A DNA stretch of 64,000 nt from contig NZ_JBHEUZ010000005.1 of assembly GCF_041925275.1 (NCBI RefSeq), forward strand, positions 1-64,000. Reading direction: 5' to 3'. The stretch is from Parapedobacter pyrenivorans_A (lineage in GTDB: Bacteria > Bacteroidota > Bacteroidia > Sphingobacteriales > Sphingobacteriaceae). Position numbers and translations under genes: made by a program. Position 1 is the stretch's first letter. Each line of letters starts with the position of its first letter. The notes under the pieces were generated by a model, which saw only the letters and a program-made list of their open reading frames with translations, searched no databases and was not told the DNA's origin. Of this stretch, positions 17,653 through 26,723 are shown piece after piece.

Positions 17653-19233
17653 ATGCGCAAGGAGACAAAAAAAAATTTGTTGGTGGCAGCTACCTACGGT
17701 GCTGTGCTGTTATTGGGGTTACTGCTCGGGCAGAATTTCACCGACGAAAACTCCCGTACAGGAAGGAATACGCTCCTGCCCCTGAGTATCATCGACAACT
17801 CCGGCAAGGTACAGCACCTGATCGACCTTATTGCCGATAACTATGTGGACAGCATAGGTACCGACGATCTGCAGGACTTGGCCATTGACGAGATCGTGGC
17901 TCAACTTGATCCCCATTCTGAATACCTTCGCCCCAACCAAGCACTTAAACAAAACGAAACGCTGGAAGGCAGTTTTGAAGGGATTGGCATCGAATACTAC
18001 ATCTTAAACGATACATTGATGACCGTCGGACTCATACCCGGAGGCCCGGCACAGACGGCCGGCATGCGGGTGGGCGACAGACTGCTGGCCATCAATGGGG
18101 ATACCATCGCCGGGAAACCCATCTCGGAAAAAATGCTTGAAAAGAAAATCCGCGGCCGCCGCGGCACCGCAATCGAGATCGCTATACACCGCAACGGTGT
18201 GGACCTTCCACTACCTCTCAAGGTGATGCGCGACCGCGTGGAGGTGAGCAGTATCGACGTGGCCTACCTGATCGATAGTGTTACGGCATATATCAAGATC
18301 AAACGGTTTGGTGCCAAAACGGCGGAGGATTTCGAGCGGTCGCTCCGAAACCTTAAGAAACAGGGTGCACGGCACCTCGTATTGGATCTGCGCGAAAACG
18401 GTGGCGGTTACTTCAACGCGGCAACGGCCTTGGCTAGCCATTTTTTCGACGACAAACAGTTGATCGTCTATACCCAAGGCGCCCACGAGCCGCGTGTCGA
18501 TTACTACTCGAGTGCCGAGGGCCTGTTCGGCGATGGTGAATTGGCGGTACTGATTGACGAAAACTCGGCTTCGGCGAGTGAGATCGTCGCGGGTGCCATC
18601 CAAGACCTCGAGCGCGGCGTTATCGTAGGCCGGCGGTCGTATGGCAAAGCCTTGGTCCAAGAACAGTTTGGTTTTGGCGATGGCTCCGCGTTGAACCTCA
18701 CCGTGGCGAGATACTATACCCCGTTGGGACGATGTATCCAGAAATCCTATACCATCCATTCAGACAGTCTCCGGCATACCGCCAACCTGCCTGTATTGGG
18801 AAACCGCGACACAACAGCCTATGTGACAACGTCGGGGAGACGTGTGTATGGCGGCGGGGGCATTGCGCCCGATGTGTTCGTTCCCGCAGATAGCAACCGT
18901 GCTAGTTTATTGTACCGCAAGATACGGAAGGCCAACTTCATCGAAACGTATGTATACGGCAGGCTTACGACATCCGTACCGTCCTATTCCGTTGAAAATT
19001 ACCTCAAAGGATACTTCTTGCCCGAGCAGGAATACGAGCGTTTTTTGGAGTACATCCGCGATAGGGGCATGGAATATACACCGGATGAAGCAAAGGTCGC
19101 GAAATCAATGGTACGCTCCGATATCGAGGCACTGTTGGGCCGGTATTATTTCGGTAGCGAAGCGTTTTTCAAGGTAAAGAACCGCTCTGACGAGGTACTT
19201 GCCCGCGCATTGCTTGCGTTGCACGGCGAGTAG
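17653..19233 (+). CDS. S41 family C-terminal processing peptidase
   Basis: 526 residues. Residues 8-28 form an N-terminal membrane anchor; the helical domain is followed by a PDZ domain (about 105-185, GIGIEYYILND, GGPAQTAGMRVGDRLLAING) and the S41 protease core with ENSASASEIVAGAIQD (nucleophile serine) and GRRSYGKALVQEQF (general-base lysine). Tsp/Prc-type proteases degrade or trim periplasmic proteins. A weak promoter-like TAATTTCG lies at 17627-17634. Bacteroidota usually encode several paralogues. Confidence 0.93.
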   Translation: MRKETKKNLLVAATYGAVLLLGLLLGQNFTDENSRTGRNTLLPLSIIDNSGKVQHLIDLIADNYVDSIGTDDLQDLAIDEIVAQLDPHSEYLRPNQALKQNETLEGSFEGIGIEYYILNDTLMTVGLIPGGPAQTAGMRVGDRLLAINGDTIAGKPISEKMLEKKIRGRRGTAIEIAIHRNGVDLPLPLKVMRDRVEVSSIDVAYLIDSVTAYIKIKRFGAKTAEDFERSLRNLKKQGARHLVLDLRENGGGYFNAATALASHFFDDKQLIVYTQGAHEPRVDYYSSAEGLFGDGELAVLIDENSASASEIVAGAIQDLERGVIVGRRSYGKALVQEQFGFGDGSALNLTVARYYTPLGRCIQKSYTIHSDSLRHTANLPVLGNRDTTAYVTTSGRRVYGGGGIAPDVFVPADSNRASLLYRKIRKANFIETYVYGRLTTSVPSYSVENYLKGYFLPEQEYERFLEYIRDRGMEYTPDEAKVAKSMVRSDIEALLGRYYFGSEAFFKVKNRSDEVLARALLALHGE

Positions 19234-19242
19234 TATCGCCGA

Positions 19243-19908
19243 TTACTTCACGATCTGCCCATCGAGCAGCTCGATAATCCGGTTGCCGTATTCCGCGTTC
19301 TTCTCCGAATGGGTTACCTGCACAATGGTTACGCCATCTTCTTCGTTGAGTTGTTTGAAGAGGCTCATGATCTCTTCCCCCTGTTTGGAGTTGAGGTTTC
19401 CCGTTGGCTCGTCTGCCAGCAACAACTTGGGCGTGGTGGCCAATGCGCGGGCAATGCCCACCAACTGCTGCTGTCCCCCTGAAAGTTGCGTGGGAAACAG
19501 GTCTTTCTTGCCTACAATACCGAAGCGATCGAGCATGTCGGCTACAATAGCCTTGCGCTCACTGCTCTTTAGGTTCTTATAGATAAGCGGGGTTTCAATG
19601 TTTTCGTAGACCGTTAATTCATCGATGAGATGGTAGGCTTGGAAGACGAAACCGATGTATTGTTTATATAGCAACGAACGTTGCTTCTCCTTCAGCCGGA
19701 GCACGCTTTCATCCATAAATAGATACTCGCCTTCGTCGGGCTCATCCAGCAAGCCAAGGATGTGGAGCAAGGTGGATTTTCCTGAGCCCGAAGGGCCCAT
19801 AATCGAAACAAACTCGCCTTCTTTGATATGGAGGTTAATGTCCTTTAATACAAAGGAGCGGGTGCCGCCCACATTGTACCATTTGAATATGTTAGTTAAT
19901 TGAATCAT
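19243..19908 (-). CDS. ABC transporter ATP-binding protein (MacB/LolD-like)
   Basis: 221 residues: Walker A GPSGSGKST (about 39-47), signature LSGGQQQLVGIARAL, Walker B LLLADEPTGNLNS, switch His in VTHSEK. The usual Arg after LSGGQQQ is Leu, as in other Bacteroidota copies I recall. Partner permeases of this type have FtsX/MacB domains; the nearest is the 795-residue gene at 21780-24167, not adjacent but sharing the same paired operator motif upstream. It has its own canonical promoter (19949-19980). Confidence 0.92.
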   Translation of the reverse strand: MIQLTNIFKWYNVGGTRSFVLKDINLHIKEGEFVSIMGPSGSGKSTLLHILGLLDEPDEGEYLFMDESVLRLKEKQRSLLYKQYIGFVFQAYHLIDELTVYENIETPLIYKNLKSSERKAIVADMLDRFGIVGKKDLFPTQLSGGQQQLVGIARALATTPKLLLADEPTGNLNSKQGEEIMSLFKQLNEEDGVTIVQVTHSEKNAEYGNRIIELLDGQIVK

Positions 19909-19948
19909 TTCGTTTTGTCTTCTTTATTCTCATTATGGACTGACGATC

Positions 19949-19980
19949 CAAATATATGTATATCATCCAGCCCTGCCAAA
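19949..19980 (-). promoter_or_regulatory. Promoter of ABC ATPase gene
   Basis: Minus strand TTTG (19980-19977), 20 bases, TATATTTG (19956-19949); 40 bases before the start codon. A full match to the Bacteroidota consensus. Confidence 0.75.
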
Positions 19981-20042
19981 ATCCATCCATTATTGTAAAC
20001 AGTTAGTATACAGAAATCTACCCGAAATCAAAAGTCCGGAAG

Positions 20043-20080
20043 TGTTCGTTTCCGAACAGCTTCATGTCCGGTTTCGGACA
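20043..20080. promoter_or_regulatory. Paired palindromic operator, copy A
   Basis: Two dyads: TGTTCG-TTTC-CGAACA (20043-20058) and TGTCCG-GTTT-CGGACA (20065-20080), 22 bases apart start to start. They sit 134 bases from the ATPase start and 136 bases from the MFS start. The same pattern recurs at 24316-24352 upstream of the permease, so a common dimeric regulator binding two sites on one helical face is inferred. Confidence 0.75.
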
Positions 20081-20172
20081 CCTATTCACCGCGAACCGCA
20101 ACTCCTATATCAACTTTATATCATTTTTTTGTTGTTATTAATTTCCCACATGAAATACACCGGAAAATGACG

Positions 20173-20180
20173 TACCTTTG
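20173..20180 (+). promoter_or_regulatory. -7 element (TACCTTTG) of MFS gene
   Basis: Exact match 36 bases before ATG 20217. A TGTCCG half-site of the palindrome family follows at 20182-20187. Confidence 0.55.
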
Positions 20181-20216
20181 TGTCCGTTTTACACTAAGGC
20201 TGTAAACAATGAAAAT

Positions 20217-21476
20217 ATGCAGTTAAAGAAAAGTTTACTTGCGCTTTTATTTGGTGGTCTGGGCATCGGCATCACGGAGTTCGTGATGATGGGATTGCTA
20301 GAGGAAATCGCACTTGATTTAGCGATTGATATCCCGACGGCAGGCCACCTGATTGCGGCTTATGCGGTTGGTGTGGTCATCGGGGCTCCCTTGCTTGTAG
20401 TCATCGCTGGCAAGTACCCGCCCAAACGTATCCTCATCGGGCTGATGCTTTTGTTTACCATCTTCAATGCATTTACGGCCTTTGCGCCGAGCTACGGATC
20501 GCTACTGATTTCGCGGGTCCTTGCTGGCTTGCCTCATGGCGCATTTTTCGGCGTGGGCTCGGTAGTAGCTAGCCGCCTCGCTCGACCGGGCAAAGAGGCG
20601 CAGGCCATTTCCATCATGTTTGCCGGCCTCACCATTGCCAACCTGATTGGCGTACCGCTGGGCACCTATATTGGCCATCACTTCATGTGGCGCTACTCGT
20701 TTGCCATCGTGGTACTAGTGGGCATCATCACACTGCTGGCCTTGAAGTTTTGGATGCCCGATATGCCTGCAAAGCAAGCGGCCAGTGTAAAAACCCAACT
20801 GCGCTTCTTCAAGCGGCGCGATGCCTGGCTGATTGTGGGGATGATCGCTATCGGAACCGGCGGTCTTTTTTCATGGTATAGCTACATTTCGCCATTGATG
20901 ACCAAGGTCGCGGGCTTCTCTGAAGCATCCATGACGTACATCTTGATGCTGGCTGGCCTCGGTATGTTTTTCGGCAACCTGTTGGGTGGCCGCCTGGCTG
21001 ACCTGGTCTCACCGGCCAAGGCTTCCATCATGCTGCTCATTGCGATGGTGGTTGCGTTGATTATCCAGCACTACGTTGCCATTTATCCCGTTCCCACGCT
21101 GGTAATGACATTCATTTTGGGCGGCACTTCTTTCGCGCTGGGCGCCCCTATCCAGATGCTGATGATCAATACCGCCAAAGGGTCTGAAATGCTGGCCGCT
21201 TCGGTGAGCCAGGCGAGCTTCAATATTGGAAATGCGCTAGGCGCCTTTTTGGGAGGCCTGCCTATTGCCATGGGTTATGGATATGCCTCACCGGAATGGG
21301 TGGGCGCGGCCATGGCAGGAGGGGGTGCATTGTTTGCGCTCGCTTTCATCCTTTATCAAAAGCGGAATACACGTTTGGCCGTGGAGCCCCACGCCACCGA
21401 AGCTACCGCCCCCCCTTTTGAGCAGCAGGTAACGGATATCATGGCTGCAGCAGAAGAACCCGAACCAGTGTGTTAA
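20217..21476 (+). CDS. MFS transporter, AraJ/drug-efflux type
   Basis: 419 residues with about twelve membrane helices. The opening GGLGIGITEFVMMGLLEEIA and the helix 4-5 stretch SRVLAGLPHGAFFGVGSVVASRL match the AraJ-like proton-driven sugar/drug efflux subgroup. Start at MQLKKSLL; the upstream in-frame codons contain the promoter. Sits between the divergent ABC ATPase and the convergent FtsX permease; the palindrome pair upstream could act on it as well. Confidence 0.9.
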   Translation: MQLKKSLLALLFGGLGIGITEFVMMGLLEEIALDLAIDIPTAGHLIAAYAVGVVIGAPLLVVIAGKYPPKRILIGLMLLFTIFNAFTAFAPSYGSLLISRVLAGLPHGAFFGVGSVVASRLARPGKEAQAISIMFAGLTIANLIGVPLGTYIGHHFMWRYSFAIVVLVGIITLLALKFWMPDMPAKQAASVKTQLRFFKRRDAWLIVGMIAIGTGGLFSWYSYISPLMTKVAGFSEASMTYILMLAGLGMFFGNLLGGRLADLVSPAKASIMLLIAMVVALIIQHYVAIYPVPTLVMTFILGGTSFALGAPIQMLMINTAKGSEMLAASVSQASFNIGNALGAFLGGLPIAMGYGYASPEWVGAAMAGGGALFALAFILYQKRNTRLAVEPHATEATAPPFEQQVTDIMAAAEEPEPVC

Positions 21477-21779
21477 GCGAGGGGATTGGTGTGTGCCCGG
21501 GACAGTATCGTTACGCACGGCCCTAACATTGTCTTGAGTCAACACGATATCGTCTCACGTCAGAACAATACTATCCCAAGCCATTACAGTGTTATCTTGA
21601 CTTGAGACGAACCTGTTTCGCCACATCATAGCGTTGTGACAAGTCAATACGATATCGTGTTGATAAGAGACGATACTGTCTTGACTCGACACGGTATCGT
21701 GTTGACAAGAAACGAACATGTGCCGTCATATCACAGCATCGTGTCGCCCACGAACCTCTGTTTTAACCGAGTATCATCA
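21477..21779. other. Convergent intergenic region filled by a tandem repeat
   Basis: 303 bases between the stops of the MFS and permease genes, almost wholly made of 21-bp units (separate entry). No terminator with a clear T run was found. Confidence 0.7.
21502..21753. repeat. Degenerate 21-bp tandem repeat array, 12 units
   Basis: Twelve consecutive 21-base units without any length change, starting at 21502, 21523, 21544 and so on to 21733; one more doubtful unit lies on each side (21481 and 21754). By-eye consensus is ACRRTATCGT followed by STTGACWCRAS. Units at 21544 and 21649 hold the perfect palindrome ACGATATCGT. Units are diverged (many at half to two-thirds identity) but the register is strict. 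No reading frame stays open through the array. Confidence 0.85.
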
Positions 21780-24167
21780 CTATTCGTCCCGCAGGCTATC
21801 CACCGGATTGGCCCGCGCTGCACGTACCGACTGGTAGGCCACGGTAAGCAGGGCAATCAGCAACGCCGCCGTACCGGCCAACGCAAACATCCACCAGTGT
21901 ACGGTGATGCGGTAGGCGAACGTGGCTAGATATCGATTGACCAATAGGTACGCCACCGGAAGGGCAATTAAATTAGCAATCAATAAAATCCGGAAAAACG
22001 GCCTGTTTAACTGCATAAACAATTGGCCTACCGAGGCTCCCAACACCTTGCGAATACTCATCTCTTTCTCGCGGATGCTGATGCTGTAGGCTGACATGCT
22101 AAACAACCCCATCATCGCTATCACTATTGAAAGCGCAGTGAATCCGCTTGTCGCAGCCCGTAGTTGCTCTTGCCGAGCATGTAACGCAGCATAGTTTTGT
22201 TCTAGAAATTCATACATAAAGGGAATGGACTCCGCATATTTATTGTTAGCCCACGTTGTTTTTAGCAGTTCCAGGGCCTTCGGTGTTCCGCCTATTGCCG
22301 TCTTCACCAATACGGTCGTTTTATAGCGGGCGGGGCCGCACTCATCGCGCGTGGAATATACGGTAGGCCGTATCAGCTTTTCAAAACCGTGGACTTTACT
22401 ATCCTTAACAACGCCCACCACGGTGAAATCAACGTTGCAGCCACTGATTTTCGAGCCAATTGGCTCGGACATCCCAAACGCGGCAACGGCGCTTTCGTTA
22501 AGGATGGCATAGTGGGATGTATCATTGGCAAATTCACGAGTAAACCCCCGTCCTTGCATTATCGGAATAGCCAGTGTCGCAAAATAGTCATCAGATACGC
22601 CAATGTGCTCGGCTTCTTTTACTGCGTCAATGTAAGAGAATTGCTTTATTGGAGGCGATTCTATATTCCCTGGTGCATCGGTCGTGGCGGTCACATGTTG
22701 GATTTCCGGATGGACCACCAACTTATTCCGTAACCCGTCAATCCCCTCGATTATGGGAATATACATTCCCCAGTTTTTTAAGGCGATTACTTGGCTGGGT
22801 TCGAATCCCCGCTCTTCGCTACGGATATACGCGAGCTGCCTGCTTAAAATAAACATGGACGTGATGAATAGGATAGCGATAACGAACTGAAAGGTAAGCA
22901 GGCCGTTGCGAAACCATTGCATGCGATGGCTCGTGGAAAACCCTCCTTTCAATACGCTAGTGGGCTTCAGTCCAGACAGGAAAAATGCTGGGTAGCTCCC
23001 CGAGACTACCGCCGTGGCAAGTGTGGCAGCGATGAACTGCCAAATCAATCGGGTATTTGACGAGAAATCGCCGATTTCGTAGCCAAACCATTTTTGCAGC
23101 CCATTTTGGCAAAGCCCCACCATCCAGCAGGCTATAATGGCGGCCAGCAAACATTGTACAAACACCTCCAGCAAAAATTGCAATGCCAACCGCTTCCTGC
23201 CAACACCGAAGATTTTTTTGACACCAACCTCCTTCGCGCGCCTATTCGCCTGCGAAACCATCAAGTTGGCGAAATTAACAGCCGCCAATATGAGTATCAC
23301 TATTGACAATAGGCCCAGCGCCAACACAATGAAATAGCCGCTACTGGATCCGTTTTTGGGACGCAGGTGTAAATTTTTCAACGGATCCAAATAAACTTCA
23401 CCCCCTGCAAAAGCGGAGGAAATCGAATATTGGTGCTGGGATACTTCTTGTCGATAGATGTCGTTTATTTTTCGTTGTACAGCAGCAAGGTTGGCATGCT
23501 CGTGGACCTGGATATATGTTTGATAGAAAAAGGGGTTCCCTTCCCGTTCTTCCAGAATCCGATCGTCATCGATTAATACAAACTCGTAGTCAAAAATGGA
23601 CAGCGACCGCTTTTCCCCGATGCCATGTATTTTTTCATACATCCCTGCGTTCGCACTTAGCATCCCCACGTTCCTTGGCTCAGCCAGTTGTCCGCCTGTT
23701 TCTCGGAACAGTATTTTGGCTATCGACTCGCTCACCAAATTAACGCCGGAATAAGCCGTGTCATCTAACGCAAAACCTCGTGGCTCCACGGCCATTATCC
23801 TTGCAAACCCTTTATCAGCGAGTTTGGCACTGTTGATCAGGGCCACTTCATCTCCAAACAACGGCGTGCCACCCCAAGTATAGTGGTAAACCCTTCCCAC
23901 TTCTTTCACTTCGGGCACTTTTTCCTTAATCCGGTTCGCAAGCGACGGAGGCGTTTGGTCCGTGAATTGACCCTGGTACGTAAGCCCCACCAAGTAGATA
24001 TGCTCATAATTCGGGTTCCACTTGTCGTAGCTTGTTTCGCGATTGATATACAGGTATGCCAGGATGAACCCCGCAAACCCCAATGCCAAGCCTAGGATGT
24101 TTAGCGATGTAAACAACTTCGACCGCCACACATTCCGCCACGCAATCTTCAGGTTATTCAAACTCAT
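21780..24167 (-). CDS. Large ABC transporter permease, two FtsX domains with MacB-like periplasmic part
   Basis: 795 residues. Order: N-terminal helix (about 18-42, LFTSLNILGLALGFAGFILA), MacB periplasmic core, FtsX helices (about 280-400), a second periplasmic domain, and C-terminal FtsX helices (about 675-780). The final REKEMSIRKVLGASVGQL is the family signature before the last FtsX unit. Such Bacteroidota permeases work with a LolD/MacB-type ATPase to move envelope molecules or antimicrobials. No ATPase is adjacent; the one at 19243-19908 shares the operator pattern. The 149-base leader carries paired palindromes. Confidence 0.93.
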   Translation of the reverse strand: MSLNNLKIAWRNVWRSKLFTSLNILGLALGFAGFILAYLYINRETSYDKWNPNYEHIYLVGLTYQGQFTDQTPPSLANRIKEKVPEVKEVGRVYHYTWGGTPLFGDEVALINSAKLADKGFARIMAVEPRGFALDDTAYSGVNLVSESIAKILFRETGGQLAEPRNVGMLSANAGMYEKIHGIGEKRSLSIFDYEFVLIDDDRILEEREGNPFFYQTYIQVHEHANLAAVQRKINDIYRQEVSQHQYSISSAFAGGEVYLDPLKNLHLRPKNGSSSGYFIVLALGLLSIVILILAAVNFANLMVSQANRRAKEVGVKKIFGVGRKRLALQFLLEVFVQCLLAAIIACWMVGLCQNGLQKWFGYEIGDFSSNTRLIWQFIAATLATAVVSGSYPAFFLSGLKPTSVLKGGFSTSHRMQWFRNGLLTFQFVIAILFITSMFILSRQLAYIRSEERGFEPSQVIALKNWGMYIPIIEGIDGLRNKLVVHPEIQHVTATTDAPGNIESPPIKQFSYIDAVKEAEHIGVSDDYFATLAIPIMQGRGFTREFANDTSHYAILNESAVAAFGMSEPIGSKISGCNVDFTVVGVVKDSKVHGFEKLIRPTVYSTRDECGPARYKTTVLVKTAIGGTPKALELLKTTWANNKYAESIPFMYEFLEQNYAALHARQEQLRAATSGFTALSIVIAMMGLFSMSAYSISIREKEMSIRKVLGASVGQLFMQLNRPFFRILLIANLIALPVAYLLVNRYLATFAYRITVHWWMFALAGTAALLIALLTVAYQSVRAARANPVDSLRDE

Positions 24168-24315
24168 GGTTATTCATTTGTATAATGGATAGCTAGTGCG
24201 TATATTTTCCATAAACTTTCCCTACTACGCTACCCCGCATCGTCACACCAAATTCATTACCAAATAGTTAATCTGCTGTTTTTCAAACAAGCAAAAAAGG
24301 AAGCACCAACGAAAG

Positions 24316-24352
24316 TGTCCGATACCGAACACGTGGTGTTCGATATCGGACA
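24316..24352. promoter_or_regulatory. Paired palindromic operator, copy B
   Basis: TGTCCG-ATAC-CGAACA (24316-24331) and TGTTCG-ATAT-CGGACA (24337-24352), 21 bases apart. Same half-sites and same pairing as copy A at 20043-20080. It lies about 150 bases before the permease start, a distance typical for enhancer-type activator sites. No convincing promoter was found between it and the gene. Confidence 0.75.
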
Positions 24353-24376
24353 GTGCGCCGTTGCAGATGAGTAAGG

Positions 24377-24919
24377 TTATGTGAGTAAATCGAGTTTCAC
24401 CAGTGCATAGAAAAGCGCGGCGGTATGCAGCGCTTGGCCGAATTGGTTATCGAGCAACAGCTGCTTCAGTTCCGTGGGCGAAGCCAGTATGACCTCGATT
24501 TCTTCCTGGTCGTCTAAATCCTGTTCCTGCACTTTTACGCCGCCGGTGAGCAGGTACGTGGTGGTGATATTGTTTGATGTTGCGGGATTAGGAAAAAGGG
24601 AAGAAATTTCTTCTATGGTATCGAACCGGTAGCCTGTTTCTTCCAGCAATTCACGTCGTGCCGCCTCAACGGCATCCTCACCGGGGTCGATGACACCGCC
24701 GGGAATCTCGAGCACGTTCTGTTGTACGCCATGTCGGTATTGCCGAACCAGGATAAACCGGTTATCGGCTGTAAGGGCCACCATATTTACCCAATCGGGG
24801 TACTCCAGCACATAATATTCGGGTACGATATGGCCGTTGGGCATGCGGCACACGTCTTTGCGCAACACGGCCCACGGTGCCCGCACGAGGTATTCGGACG
24901 ACAGGGTCTCCCACTGCAT
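24377..24919 (-). CDS. NUDIX hydrolase, ADP-ribose pyrophosphatase type
   Basis: 180 residues with the full Nudix box GGVIDPGEDAVEAARRELLEE (about residues 75-95). A preceding VRQYRHG and following ETGY fit the ADP-sugar pyrophosphatase (NudF-like) subgroup, which hydrolyses ADP-ribose and related nucleotides. ATG 24919 lies three bases from the phosphohexomutase stop, so the pair is an operon; a TTG three codons upstream would overlap that stop. Confidence 0.88.
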   Translation of the reverse strand: MQWETLSSEYLVRAPWAVLRKDVCRMPNGHIVPEYYVLEYPDWVNMVALTADNRFILVRQYRHGVQQNVLEIPGGVIDPGEDAVEAARRELLEETGYRFDTIEEISSLFPNPATSNNITTTYLLTGGVKVQEQDLDDQEEIEVILASPTELKQLLLDNQFGQALHTAALFYALVKLDLLT

Positions 24920-24920
24920 A

Positions 24921-26660
24921 TCAGGCAATGTCTTTCATGATGCGGTCCACGCGGTCCTCCAGCTCACGGCCCACGCGCTCGAAATCTGCCCGATCGGCCA
25001 GCGGCTGCTTCACGCTGCAATAGAATTTTATCTTGGGCTCCGTGCCCGAAGGCCTGGCCGAAATCACGTCTCCGTCTACCGTGATGAATTGCAATACATC
25101 CGACTTGGGAAGGTTGATGACCGCCCGGTTGCCCGTTTTGAAGTTGTACGACTCGCTGTTCGCATAATCTTTGATTTCAGCCACATCGATGCCACCCAGC
25201 GTCTGCGGCGGGTTGCCGCGCAAACGCTCCATCATGGCCTTGATCTCTTCCGCACCGGCTTTGCCCTTTTTAGTCAACGAAATCAGTTTCTCTTTGTAAT
25301 ACCCATGCTGCACGTAGAGATCGACCAATGCATCGAAGAGCGTTTTGCCCTGATCCTTATAGTAGGCCGTCATCTCTGCGATGAATACCGCCGAAACCAC
25401 GGCATCCTTGTCACGTACCAGCTCGCCGACCAAATAGCCATAGCTTTCTTCGCCGCCCACAAGGAACCGGCCGTTGCCATCCTTACCGCTAATGAGCTCG
25501 CCGATATATTTGAAGCCTGTCAGCGTATCGTAGTAAGTAACCCCATAGCGGTTGGCGATATCGGCAATAAGGTTGGTCGTAACGATGGTCTTCACCACAT
25601 AGTCGTCCGGCCGCAGGTCACCTTGTTCCTTTTTCGAAGACAACACATAATCGACCAACAGGCTCCCAATCTGGTTGCCGTTAAGCAATTGATATTCTCC
25701 ACGGGTATTCTTAGCCGCCGCTCCCACACGATCCGCATCCGGATCGGTGGCAAAGATTACATCGGCCCCGATGCCCTGGCCGGTTTTCACGGCCAACGAC
25801 ATGGCGTCTTCTTCTTCCGGGTTCGGGTAAACCACCGTCGGGAAATTGCCATCCGGCGTAGCCTGCTCTTCGACAACCTGCACATGGGTGAAACCCCATC
25901 GCGCCAAGGCGGGTGGTACCAAGGTAACACCGGTACCGTGTATGGGTGAAAAAACCACCTTTAGGTCACGCTGCCGTGCTACGGCGTCCGGCCGGATTAC
26001 GAGCTTCGAAATGGCATCCAGGTATGCGTCGTCGAGCTCCTTGCCCAATAGCGTGATATTCTCTTCAACCGGCCCGAAGTGTATTTCACTTGGATCTTTG
26101 ATAGCGTATACTTCGTTGATAACGTTTTTATCATGTGGCGGCACCAGTTGCCCGCCGTCATTCCAATACGCCTTATAGCCGTTGTATTCCTTCGGGTTGT
26201 GCGAAGCCGTAAGCATCACACCTGCCTGGCATCCCAAGTGCCGCACCGCGAACGAAAGGTGCGGTGTGGGCCGTAGTTCGGCAAATAAATATACCTTAAC
26301 ACCATTGGCGGCGAACACATCGGCCACCAAACGTGCAAATGCCTGTGAATTATTGCGGCTATCGTAAGAGATGGCCACCTTGACCTGTTTGCCCGGATAA
26401 GTTTTCAGCAGGTAATTGCTCAACCCCTGCGTGGCCCGGCCAATGGTATATTTGTTCATCCGGTTGGTGCCCACGCCCATGATGCCACGCAGTCCTCCGG
26501 TACCGAACTCCAGGTCCCTATAGAAGCTATCGGTCAGTTCAGTATATTGCTCCGTTTCAAAGAGCTGTTTGACGGACCGGATGGTATCATCGTCATACGG
26601 GGCTTTCAACCAAGCCTCGGCATTCGCTTTTATTGCTGGATCTAAATTCGGTGTTGCCAT
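24921..26660 (-). CDS. Phospho-sugar mutase (phosphoglucomutase/phosphomannomutase, PGM2-like)
   Basis: 579 residues, alpha-D-phosphohexomutase family. Phosphoserine loop TASHNPKEYNGYKAY (about 140), metal loop DPDADRVG, sugar-specificity loop GGEESYGYL, and phosphate-binding RPSGTEPKIKFY near the C-terminus. The length and GEESYG form fit the large PGM2/PgcA subgroup, interconverting hexose or pentose 1- and 6-/5-phosphates. Start chosen at MATPNLD; a start four codons upstream is possible. Followed immediately by the NUDIX gene. Confidence 0.93.
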   Translation of the reverse strand: MATPNLDPAIKANAEAWLKAPYDDDTIRSVKQLFETEQYTELTDSFYRDLEFGTGGLRGIMGVGTNRMNKYTIGRATQGLSNYLLKTYPGKQVKVAISYDSRNNSQAFARLVADVFAANGVKVYLFAELRPTPHLSFAVRHLGCQAGVMLTASHNPKEYNGYKAYWNDGGQLVPPHDKNVINEVYAIKDPSEIHFGPVEENITLLGKELDDAYLDAISKLVIRPDAVARQRDLKVVFSPIHGTGVTLVPPALARWGFTHVQVVEEQATPDGNFPTVVYPNPEEEDAMSLAVKTGQGIGADVIFATDPDADRVGAAAKNTRGEYQLLNGNQIGSLLVDYVLSSKKEQGDLRPDDYVVKTIVTTNLIADIANRYGVTYYDTLTGFKYIGELISGKDGNGRFLVGGEESYGYLVGELVRDKDAVVSAVFIAEMTAYYKDQGKTLFDALVDLYVQHGYYKEKLISLTKKGKAGAEEIKAMMERLRGNPPQTLGGIDVAEIKDYANSESYNFKTGNRAVINLPKSDVLQFITVDGDVISARPSGTEPKIKFYCSVKQPLADRADFERVGRELEDRVDRIMKDIA

Positions 26661-26685
26661 AGCGGGAATCATTTTACTACTTTGC

Positions 26686-26716
26686 CAAACTTATGCAAAA
26701 ACCCAGTTACATACAA
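26686..26716 (-). promoter_or_regulatory. Promoter of phosphohexomutase-NUDIX operon
   Basis: Minus strand TTG (26716-26714), 20 bases, TAAGTTTG (26693-26686), 25 bases before the ATG at 26660. Confidence 0.65.
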
Positions 26717-26723
26717 GCCATAA

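Larger units (their letters stand above)
19909..20216. other. Divergent intergenic region, 308 bases, regulatory
   Basis: Contains the ATPase promoter (19949-19980), two 16-bp palindromes exactly in its middle, and the TACCTTTG element of the MFS gene. No open frame of note. Confidence 0.7.

Noticed and set aside
19977..19991. Possible sigma-54 (-24/-12) promoter upstream of the ABC ATPase
   Set aside because: GG and GC spacing can be fitted but the rest of the consensus is poor, and the same bases form the -33 box of a full Bacteroidota promoter; the permease leader has no matching site.
21636..21929. Plus-strand frame with heptad-like VLTR repeats through the 21-bp array
   Set aside because: The array has in-frame stops further upstream, the frame runs antisense into the permease gene, and the peptide repeat follows simply from the 21-bp DNA period.
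24837..25949. 370-codon plus-strand frame
   Set aside because: Lies wholly antisense to the NUDIX gene and phosphohexomutase, which have clear motifs.
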